Source: Snowella sp.
GTDB taxonomy: Bacteria > Cyanobacteriota > Cyanobacteriia > Cyanobacteriales > Microcystaceae
Assembly: GCA_003249095.1 (NCBI GenBank)
Contig: QBMS01000021.1
Coordinates: forward strand, 1 to 43,359
Reading direction: 5' to 3'
DNA length: 43,359 bases
The notes beneath the pieces are model-generated. The model worked only from the letters and a program-made list of their open reading frames with translations, was not told the DNA's origin and ran no database searches. This document shows, in pieces, positions 36,274 through 42,855 of the stretch; position 1 is the first letter of the stretch; the number at the start of each line of letters is the position of its first letter. The position numbers and the translations under genes are program-made.

Positions 36274-36294
36274 GGACATAACAGTGTTATGTCC
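36274..36294. repeat. REP-like hairpin, family B, just upstream of the RAYT gene
   Basis: Arms GGACATAAC (36274-36282) and GTTATGTCC (36286-36294) around loop AGT. The last arm base differs from the other copies on both sides (C:G instead of T:A), keeping the pair. It lies 43 nt before the RAYT start. Confidence 0.85.
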
Positions 36295-36336
36295 CTACGA
36301 GAAATGTGAAGATTATAGAAAAACCATGATTTAACC

Positions 36337-36903
36337 ATGTCGTATAATCCAGAGATACATCATCGCCAAGCTATTCGTTTAAAAAATTATGATTACAGCC
36401 AAGCAGGAGCATATTTTATTACAATTTGTACCAAACAAAAACAATGTATATTTGGGGACATCAAAAACGGAAAAATGCGATTCAATGCCTTGGGTTCTAT
36501 AGCGGATAAATATTGGCAAGAAATTCCTGAACATTTTCCGAATGTAGCCCTAGATGTTTATACAATCATGCCCAACCATCTACACGGGATATTGTTGATT
36601 ATTGAATCTTCCCAAAATAATAATAAAAATAGAAAATTTGGTGATATTGTTATAGGTTCAATTTCTAGCATCGTTCGTTCCTATAAAGCGATTGTCACAA
36701 AAAAAATCAATAAGATCTGTAATACAAAAGGCTTATCTGTAGTTTGGCAAAGTCGATATTATGAGCAAATTGTTCGAGATGAACAAGCCTTAATCAATAT
36801 TAAAAGTTATATTATTAATAATCCGTTGAATTGGGATATAGATGAAGAAAATCCTAAAATTGATCAATATCAACACGATGTTTTATTAGATTTACCTTTT
36901 TGA
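36337..36903 (+). CDS. REP-associated tyrosine transposase (RAYT, Y1/HUH family)
   Basis: A 188-aa single-strand DNA transposase. It starts with the family's RLKNYDYSQAGAYFITICTK, has the metal-binding HUH motif in TIMPNHLHGILLI (about 78-90) and the probable catalytic tyrosine in VVWQSRYYEQIVRDEQALINI (about 145-165), followed by the usual YIINNPLNW. The frame is intact and full length. RAYTs nick REP hairpins and are thought to spread them. This one is flanked on both sides by hairpins of a single sequence family, the expected arrangement for a transposase still beside its substrate. The composition is AT-rich relative to the metabolic genes nearby. Confidence 0.92.
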   Translation: MSYNPEIHHRQAIRLKNYDYSQAGAYFITICTKQKQCIFGDIKNGKMRFNALGSIADKYWQEIPEHFPNVALDVYTIMPNHLHGILLIIESSQNNNKNRKFGDIVIGSISSIVRSYKAIVTKKINKICNTKGLSVVWQSRYYEQIVRDEQALINIKSYIINNPLNWDIDEENPKIDQYQHDVLLDLPF

Positions 36904-36915
36904 CAACTTCCGTAG

Positions 36916-36936
36916 GGATATAGCACTGTTATATCC
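36916..36936. repeat. REP-like hairpin with compensatory stem change, family B
   Basis: Arms GGATATA (36916-36922) and TATATCC (36930-36936) around GCACTGT. Compared with the copy at 35977-35997, C became T in the left arm and the paired G became A in the right arm, so the stem is preserved. Confidence 0.8.
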
Positions 36937-36968
36937 TTAATTTCCAACGAAAACAAGACATAATATCA

Positions 36969-36987
36969 GGGCATAATAGTATTGTGG
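36969..36987. repeat. Degenerate REP-like hairpin, family B
   Basis: GGGCATAATAGTATTGTGG: recognisable centre (ATAATAGTATT) but damaged arms. The 46 nt that follow (to about 37039) match 36196-36241, so the repeated unit is longer than the hairpin. Confidence 0.55.
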
Positions 36988-37037
36988 ATAAAAAGATGAT
37001 TCAACTATTCTGAATTTTTTATTACCCATAAAAATTA

Positions 37038-37058
37038 GGACATAATGGTATTATGTCC
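37038..37058. repeat. REP-like hairpin, family B
   Basis: Arms GGACATAAT (37038-37046) and ATTATGTCC (37050-37058) around GGT, the same as 36071-36091. It lies 20 nt beyond the stop of the 74-aa gene on the opposite strand. Confidence 0.85.
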
Positions 37059-37077
37059 CTACGGAAAAACATAATAT

Positions 37078-37302
37078 TCAGGACAATATTTCATAGCTTT
37101 CTATTGCTAAAACTGGGCCAATCATCGCCAGAGTCATAACCCCTTCTTGGATAGTGCCTTCAATCTTGACCTTGGCGTGGGATTGACATAATTCTGGCGG
37201 AGGATTTTGCAATTCGTAGGTCTTGCCATCCTCGGAGATTAAAGCCCAAACCCCAAAACCAAAGCCTTTTTTTTCTATTTTTCCGATCGCAGTAATCGTC
37301 AT
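37078..37302 (-). CDS. Small conserved-looking protein coupled to the subtilase
   Basis: A 74-aa protein that I do not recognise by name. Predicted as mostly beta-strands (TAIGKIEKKGFGFGVWALI, KTYELQNPPPEL, AKVKIEGTIQEG, MTLAMIGPVLAIESYEIL), a pattern like a small OB or beta-barrel fold. No signal peptide and one cysteine. Its ATG overlaps the subtilase stop by ATGA (37302-37299), a strong sign of translational coupling, so it may act with or on the protease. Its stop codon lies within a fragment of the REP-like repeat array (TTCAGGACAATATT), so its C-terminus may have been trimmed or altered by repeat insertion. Confidence 0.7.
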   Translation of the reverse strand: MTITAIGKIEKKGFGFGVWALISEDGKTYELQNPPPELCQSHAKVKIEGTIQEGVMTLAMIGPVLAIESYEILS

Positions 37303-39161
37303 ACTAACCGTTGATCTCCCTTAGTGGCTAACCAAGCTAGAAAAATACAAAGTAGGGCATTGACTCCTAAAAAAATCTGGGAAACTGTACCCGCGCCTAA
37401 TAACCAAAGATGGGGATTGAAAACGGCAGAAACGGTGAGATAGGATGCGACTCCTAACGTGATCCCGACAGCAAAGGTTTTGGCTGAACGATGACCCAGA
37501 AGAAGCAAGAGAAAACCGAGGGGGATCAATACACTCGCAAAAAAGGGATTTAACAAATGACTACCCTGGACAGAATTTCCCAACTCAGGAAACGAACTCC
37601 CCATGACTCGAAAAGGCCATTGGGGTAAATCGAAGAGATAAAAACCTTGAAGGAAAAATAAGCCTGAACTGCCGAAAATCAATCCCCAATTCAAGGGTGC
37701 GCCCCATTGGAGGGGAACATAGACCCGTAACAGGAATGCCAACAGATAGGAGCCGACGATCATTAAAATTTTCGGCAATACCGCGATCGCGCCTCCATCG
37801 AACCAGAAAATTGGGTTTAAGTAACCATTGTCCCGTAACCAACGGAAGAAATCCTTAAAGCTGAGTTTTCCTTGGACGGCTAAGGTAACGGCTTCCCCTG
37901 CATTTAACTGGCCCGCTCCATAATAATTAAAGCTGTCATCCTGCACTTTTCGGGAAGATTGCTTGAGAATCTCTAAAACTTCGGCGGGACTGGATACATC
38001 CGTTGCTTTGAGTTCTTCGGCTTTGGTTTTCGTCTTAGGATTTTTGGCCATTTCCTGTTTAGCCACCTGGAGTTGGGAAGATTGAATCAAGGCAACCGTT
38101 CCTGCTACGTGAGGAGCCGCCATGCTGGTTCCTTGAAAACCGACTAACATAGGTTTTTTCGTAGTGGGATCTAGGGTTTCTTGGAGAATTTTTCCCTCTT
38201 TGCCTTGCTCACTTCCTCCTGGGGCAGAAATATCAACTCCTGCTCCAAAATTGGAATAGGGAGCTTTATTTCCCGTTGCATCTAAAGCCGCCACACTAAT
38301 TACTTTGGGATAACGCCCTGGATAGGAAGCTGAATTTTGATTTTCGTTCCCTGCCGCCGCCACGATCGCGACTCCTTTGCTGTAGGCATAGTCGATCGCC
38401 TCTTTAAGAACGGTACTTTCTCCCCCGCCACCCAAACTAAGGTTCACCACACTGGCCCCGTGATCCGCCGCAAAACGAATGGCTTCAGCAATATCAGAAA
38501 CCGTTCCGCCACCGCCCGCCGATAAAACCTTTAAGGGCATAATTTTGGCCCGATAGGCAATACCCGCCACGCCGTAATTATTATTGGTCGATTGGGCGAT
38601 CGTCCCTGCTACATGGGTTCCATGCCCATTATCATCGCTGGTATCAAGGCGATCGTTGACAAAATCGTACCCTTCCACAAAATCCGTATCCCGTAAATCA
38701 GGAACTCGTGAAACCCCTGTGTCGATAACGGCAACGGTTATGCCTTCACCGTGATTATTGTCCCAGGCTTTTTCGACATTAATACTCCGAAAATTCCACT
38801 GTTTGCTGTAATCAGGATCATTGGCCGTTTCTAAAGTCTTATAAATATAATTTGGTTCAATGTATTCGGTATATTTTTTAATCGAGGAAGTGCGGAGTTT
38901 ATGTAAGAGAGATTTATCTCCTTTTACGGTATAGAGATGTTGATCAATGGAAAAAATGCTATTTAAGCTGGGATTTTGTTTCGTCGATTGGGAAATGATC
39001 GCCAATTCTTGACTAATATTTTCAGTGGGTAAGTCGTTATCAAAATTAATAATAATGGAATCAAATTTTCCTTTATTTGCTAATCCTTTGGTCTCTATAA
39101 AATAGCCAACAGTCAGCCAGATTCCAACAATAAATAAAATAATGAATAGGAGTTTTTTCAT
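37299..39161 (-). CDS. Membrane-anchored subtilisin-like serine protease (S8)
   Basis: I start at the ATG at 39161 (MKKLLFIILFIVGIWLTVGY), which gives a signal or anchor sequence and 620 aa; the frame extends 17 codons further but with unlikely residues. A propeptide-like region (about 35-110) precedes the peptidase domain. The triad is Asp in VAVIDTGVSRVPDL, His in DDNGHGTHVAGTIA and Ser in GFQGTSMAAPHVAGT, with the oxyanion Asn in VAAAGNENQ. After the catalytic domain come four to five hydrophobic segments (about 455-615), so the enzyme sits in a membrane with its active site probably outside the cytosol. Such C-terminal membrane domains are unusual for subtilases. It is coupled to the 74-aa gene. 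Confidence 0.9.
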   Translation of the reverse strand: MKKLLFIILFIVGIWLTVGYFIETKGLANKGKFDSIIINFDNDLPTENISQELAIISQSTKQNPSLNSIFSIDQHLYTVKGDKSLLHKLRTSSIKKYTEYIEPNYIYKTLETANDPDYSKQWNFRSINVEKAWDNNHGEGITVAVIDTGVSRVPDLRDTDFVEGYDFVNDRLDTSDDNGHGTHVAGTIAQSTNNNYGVAGIAYRAKIMPLKVLSAGGGGTVSDIAEAIRFAADHGASVVNLSLGGGGESTVLKEAIDYAYSKGVAIVAAAGNENQNSASYPGRYPKVISVAALDATGNKAPYSNFGAGVDISAPGGSEQGKEGKILQETLDPTTKKPMLVGFQGTSMAAPHVAGTVALIQSSQLQVAKQEMAKNPKTKTKAEELKATDVSSPAEVLEILKQSSRKVQDDSFNYYGAGQLNAGEAVTLAVQGKLSFKDFFRWLRDNGYLNPIFWFDGGAIAVLPKILMIVGSYLLAFLLRVYVPLQWGAPLNWGLIFGSSGLFFLQGFYLFDLPQWPFRVMGSSFPELGNSVQGSHLLNPFFASVLIPLGFLLLLLGHRSAKTFAVGITLGVASYLTVSAVFNPHLWLLGAGTVSQIFLGVNALLCIFLAWLATKGDQRLV

Positions 39162-39372
39162 AAAATATAAGTGGCGATCGCGGGTGTGTGAGTCAAAAAT
39201 CGGGAGTGCCATCCCCCATTCTAGCTAATTACCTGAAGATAGCAAAACAGGTAAAGTTGTTCCTGTTCTGTTAAAAATCTAGCAAATTGTTGTCTTTATC
39301 TACTCAGGAACTACTTTTGGGAAAAACAATAGATATCTCCAGAAATCAAGAGTGCATTGATTGAAAGCCTTG

Positions 39373-39400
39373 GTAAGGGCAATTCATGAATTGCCCTTAC
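39373..39400. repeat. Perfect 28-bp palindrome, family C
   Basis: GTAAGGGCAATTCA followed by its exact reverse complement. It lies 31 nt after the oxidoreductase stop (minus strand) and could fold into a 14-bp stem in RNA, so termination or processing is possible. I have seen closely similar GGGCAATTCATGAATTGCCC units as common cyanobacterial repeats. Confidence 0.85.
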
Positions 39401-39430
39401 TTAATTCTTGGAGATGTCTAATCCTCAAAA

Positions 39431-40153
39431 TTAAATTCCTCCAAACCATTCGTAGCCCTGATCTTCCCAATAACCGAGGGTTTTCGGTTTTTTACTCAAA
39501 AAAGTAATCTGGGTGACCCATTTACTCAGTTTATAGCCCAATTTAATCGGTGAAGCCAGACGTAACGGTGCGCCATTATCAACGGGCAGAGTTTCCCCAT
39601 TTTTTTGGTAGGCCATCAGGGTTTGGGGATGGAGAGCAGACGCAATATCCCAGCTTTCGTAGTACCCATCAGCAGATTTAAAATAAACGTAACGCGCCTT
39701 ACTAGACGGTTGAGCCAGAACTGCCAATTCCCTTAACTTAACCCCTCCCCATTGGGCGATCGCGGCCCAACCTTCCACACAAACATGACGAATAGTCATC
39801 GTGGTTAGGGGCATTTTTTCCAAATCCGTCATACTCAAACTCAGAGGACGGGCTACCTCTCCATTAATTTTCAAGCGAAATTCCTGGGGATCAATTTGAG
39901 GCGTAAAATCAAAAGTATTGACTAATAATTTATCAAGTTCAATGGCACTGGCGGGAAATTCAGGGACTAACTTTTCGGGATTTAATAACCACTCTTCTAG
40001 ACTTTGATTAAGGGGTTCGGTGATACGAAAAACCTGCTCATCAAATAGACTCATACTACAACCATTTAAGAGTAAGCCTAAACTAGAAAATCCTGATAAT
40101 TGCAGAAAGCGACGACGGGGAAAATAGAGATTTGTTTTTTCAGAGGATGACAT
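39431..40153 (-). CDS. Tat-exported molybdopterin-dependent oxidoreductase (sulfite oxidase family)
   Basis: A 240-aa protein of the sulfite oxidase/YedY(MsrP) fold. The molybdenum-ligating cysteine is C125 in IRHVCVEGWAAIAQWGGVKL. The N-terminus has a twin-arginine signal (FPRRRFLQLSGFSSLGLLL) ending at LNGC (C32), which looks like a lipobox, so it may be a Tat-exported lipoprotein. The family includes MsrP, which repairs oxidised periplasmic methionine, and sulfite dehydrogenases. A cytochrome b561-like gene 138 nt upstream is the likely electron partner. The exact substrate is not readable. Confidence 0.85.
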   Translation of the reverse strand: MSSSEKTNLYFPRRRFLQLSGFSSLGLLLNGCSMSLFDEQVFRITEPLNQSLEEWLLNPEKLVPEFPASAIELDKLLVNTFDFTPQIDPQEFRLKINGEVARPLSLSMTDLEKMPLTTMTIRHVCVEGWAAIAQWGGVKLRELAVLAQPSSKARYVYFKSADGYYESWDIASALHPQTLMAYQKNGETLPVDNGAPLRLASPIKLGYKLSKWVTQITFLSKKPKTLGYWEDQGYEWFGGI

Positions 40154-40209
40154 GATTGTTTTGAATTAATAATGATAATAAACTGTTAATTATTTAAAAC
40201 GCATACAGG

Positions 40210-40229
40210 CAAGGGGCTTAAGCCCCTTG
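40210..40229. repeat. Dispersed palindrome, family A, copy 3
   Basis: CAAGGGGCTTAAGCCCCTTG, identical to copy 1, with matching flanks on both sides. It lies between the cytochrome b and molybdopterin genes, within what would otherwise be one transcription unit. Confidence 0.85.
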
Positions 40230-40291
40230 TTACAAAACTTTCAACACAATCATTATGCAATCTAAATTCGTGACAGCTTAGTTCAGTTAGC

Positions 40292-40924
40292 TCAGATTAT
40301 TTTTGGTGATGAAGGCTTGAAAAACATCGATTCAACTAAACGTGAACCACCGACTTTTAAGGCTAATAAGGAATGAAAAATTGAGAAAATAACAAAAATA
40401 GGAACAGCAATAAAATGAACAATTCGTAATGCTTGCCAATCTCCAAAAAAATCAACAATCCAATATAATTGGGCGGGCTTATACATTCCTAATCCTGTAA
40501 AAATAGACAACAACAGGACAGGAATAATAACCGTATAAGCTAACCGATGCCAAGCATAATTTTTGCGCTTAATATTGCTACTTTTTTGCAATGCGGTTAA
40601 ATCATTCTTCTGTAAAAAACGATGTTTCCAGCGTCGTGTGGCGATAATATAAATCCCGTAAAATAAGAGATTTAAAGAAAATATCCCCATAGCCCCAAAG
40701 TGCCAATGTCGTCCCCCTGCTAACCAACCGCCGAGGGTAAATAAAGGAGGAATTCGCAACCCGCCTCTGCCCCCGAAAACGGGATTGGCGTTATAAATTT
40801 GCAATCCACTGGTGAGCATTAAGGTCAAACTAATTAAATTAACCCAATGAAATATCTTGGCCGCGATCGCCTGTTTAGGTTGGGGAGGAATTCTGACTTT
40901 AATGGAAGGAATTTCGCTGGTCAT
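40292..40924 (-). CDS. Cytochrome b561-like membrane protein
   Basis: A 210-aa protein with four membrane helices and paired histidines for two b hemes: KIFHWVNLISLTLMLTSGLQ, GRHWHFGAMGIFSLNLLFYG, WHRLAYTVIIPVLLLSIFTG and IVHFIAVPIFVIFSIFHSLLAL. I begin at ATG 40924 (MTSEIPSIKV); the frame also reaches an ATG at 40957 that overlaps the NACHT gene's stop by ATGA, so translational coupling with that gene is formally possible. The gene order suggests it passes electrons between the quinone pool and the molybdopterin oxidoreductase downstream, as in MsrPQ-like pairs, although the proteins are not obviously MsrQ. Confidence 0.82.
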   Translation of the reverse strand: MTSEIPSIKVRIPPQPKQAIAAKIFHWVNLISLTLMLTSGLQIYNANPVFGGRGGLRIPPLFTLGGWLAGGRHWHFGAMGIFSLNLLFYGIYIIATRRWKHRFLQKNDLTALQKSSNIKRKNYAWHRLAYTVIIPVLLLSIFTGLGMYKPAQLYWIVDFFGDWQALRIVHFIAVPIFVIFSIFHSLLALKVGGSRLVESMFFKPSSPKII

Positions 40925-40953
40925 GGTATTGGAAGTTGAACATCTCATCCCAA

Positions 40954-42855
40954 TCATAACAACTCTTTTTCAATTTCTTCCCGTACAGTACTGGTGATTT
41001 CACTATTAGAATTTAAACAATCGCGGAGTAACTGATTAATTTCATGATAATTTTCCAAAACTTCCTGTTGTTTTGGCGTAAAATTCCAGTCAGTTAATTG
41101 AGATAAAGTTTTTAATAAAGACTGATGAGACAATATTAAAAATTCCTGTAAATGGTGATCGTCCATCATCAGTTCATCAACCTTTTTTTTCATTAATAAA
41201 ACTAGAAGATCGGCTTTTCTTAGCATTACGGCAGTTAGGAGAAAAATTTCTCGCCAACGGGGTTCTAAAACATGATTAATTAATTCTTCTAAAGCTTCTT
41301 CTAGGGATTTTAGATAGGAATTCATAATGATATTACGAGCCGTAAAATATTCATGAAAAGCTAAATGGGAAAAGGAAAATATGCCTCGACTTCGTTCCGT
41401 TAATAGTCCATGCTGTAAGGCGATCGCTTTGAGAATCTCTTCACTAGCCAACTGTAATTCTTCCGAGTCTATGGGAACATCCGATAACTCACATAAATAA
41501 TCACTGATATATTGCTCAATGGTGCGTTTTTCAAAAAAATATTCTCCCCGCTCAAAGGTTTTTATGGCAATTTCACTCAAAAGTTTTAGTTTTTGAGGGA
41601 GCGTAAATACTGGTCTAATACTATCTCGTTCAACACCTCGAATTTCATCCCATTTACCTAATAATAGGTCTAAACATTGCTTATAAAATTCACTTTCTGA
41701 GCCAGGAAATTGGCCTTGATGAACAAAGATCCAACACGCCAGATGGAGAAATAACGGTGTAGTGGCTAACTGACGAAGTCGCAAATTTTCGGGCAACTCT
41801 AACAATTGAATAAACTCAACTGCCTGCTGATGGGCATCCTCGGTCGGATTTTTAATTAAGGTAGCAAACCACTTTTGGGAAAATTCGGTAATTTGTTCCG
41901 AGGTAAAAGGAGCAGTTTCAACATCAATAAATCCATTGAGATTATGAATTTTTCCTGCCGTTCGACAAGTAATAATGAATAAATTTTTATGATACTTTTC
42001 TGTAAATCGATTAATTTCTTGATAAACAGCATTAGCATCAAGAGTTAAAACTTCATCTAGCCCATCTAATAATAAAAAAATGCGGCCTTCACAAAGTAAA
42101 TTTTCAACCGTAGAGGGATTGGTGATACTAGAAGCCAAAAATTCAGAACGAATATAATTTAAAAAACTAACTTCCCCTGTTTCTTTAGATTCTTCTACAA
42201 AACTTTTGAGGGTAATAAAAATAGGGACTCGATTCTCCATAAAAATTCCCCGATTGCACTGGAGCGCGAGATGTTGTAAGAAAGTTGTTTTTCCTGTGCC
42301 TGGATTGCCTAAAATCCTGATTTTGTTATAATTTTCTACCAGTTTTCTCCCTGTGATCCATCGTTGAAATAGTTCACTTAAACCGATAGACTGAAATTCC
42401 TGGGGAGTCAGATTTTGCAGTTGTGCTAACTCTAACCATTGTTGGGAAGGGATTTCTTCTAATAGATTTATGTCGATATAAATTTTGTCTAGGTTTATGG
42501 GACGGTTAATATCTAATAATTTTAACGTTCCACATTGGTCTTCAATTTTATCCTGACGCTGCGATCGCACCTGTTGAACCAGACACTCAATATCAGGTAG
42601 CCCATGTTCGTCGTATTCTGGAATGTCATCAGGGGGATTTTCGGCAATTTCCCGCCAATTTAATTCCAAAATAGAGCAAATTTCCACAAAAATATAACGT
42701 TCAATCGGTCTTCCCGTAAAAAATCTCCAAATTGGTTGCCGAGTTTTGAGATTAACTTCAAAAGCGAGGTTTTCTTGAGTCCAACCCTTACGACTAAAGG
42801 CCGTTTTCGCTTTTCTAATCCCAGAGGAAGATGCGTAAAGCGATCGTTTTGCCAT
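40954..42855 (-). CDS. NACHT-domain STAND NTPase with N-terminal helix-turn-helix
   Basis: A 633-aa signal-transduction ATPase. The N-terminal 75 residues resemble a DNA-binding or adaptor helix-turn-helix common in cyanobacterial NACHT proteins (KAFSRKGWTQENLAFEVNL-like segment, residues about 17-36). The NACHT core has Walker A GNPGTGKT (183-190), Walker B LLLDGLDEV (261-269), and FIITCRTAG plus the winged-helix segment FSFSHLAFHEYFTARNI. The C-terminal 130 residues are helical with no obvious repeats and would be the sensor or output domain. Bacterial NACHT proteins of this size act in phage defence. No effector such as a nuclease or TIR is attached or adjacent. Confidence 0.85.
   Translation of the reverse strand: MAKRSLYASSSGIRKAKTAFSRKGWTQENLAFEVNLKTRQPIWRFFTGRPIERYIFVEICSILELNWREIAENPPDDIPEYDEHGLPDIECLVQQVRSQRQDKIEDQCGTLKLLDINRPINLDKIYIDINLLEEIPSQQWLELAQLQNLTPQEFQSIGLSELFQRWITGRKLVENYNKIRILGNPGTGKTTFLQHLALQCNRGIFMENRVPIFITLKSFVEESKETGEVSFLNYIRSEFLASSITNPSTVENLLCEGRIFLLLDGLDEVLTLDANAVYQEINRFTEKYHKNLFIITCRTAGKIHNLNGFIDVETAPFTSEQITEFSQKWFATLIKNPTEDAHQQAVEFIQLLELPENLRLRQLATTPLFLHLACWIFVHQGQFPGSESEFYKQCLDLLLGKWDEIRGVERDSIRPVFTLPQKLKLLSEIAIKTFERGEYFFEKRTIEQYISDYLCELSDVPIDSEELQLASEEILKAIALQHGLLTERSRGIFSFSHLAFHEYFTARNIIMNSYLKSLEEALEELINHVLEPRWREIFLLTAVMLRKADLLVLLMKKKVDELMMDDHHLQEFLILSHQSLLKTLSQLTDWNFTPKQQEVLENYHEINQLLRDCLNSNSEITSTVREEIEKELL

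Larger units (their letters stand above)
35763..36336. other. Non-coding region between the kinase-FGE gene and the RAYT gene, rich in REP-like repeats
   Basis: The first 200 nt carry no gene; an alternate reading frame of the kinase gene continues to 35793 but is not convincing. From about 35970 the region consists of hairpin repeats and a 40-bp direct duplication listed separately. I found no template repeat for a retroelement and no reverse-transcriptase frame. Confidence 0.6.

Noticed and set aside
35977-37058. CRISPR array
   Set aside because: Units are palindromic, irregularly spaced and flanked by homologous tails rather than unique spacers; a RAYT gene, not cas genes, is beside them.
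34098-37302. Complete diversity-generating retroelement in this window
   Set aside because: No reverse-transcriptase frame, accessory gene or template repeat could be found on either strand; only the possible target is present.
40924-40957. Longer start of the cytochrome b gene overlapping the NACHT stop
   Set aside because: The extra residues (MIGMRCSTSNT) do not look like part of the protein; the overlap may be accidental, so the shorter start was used.
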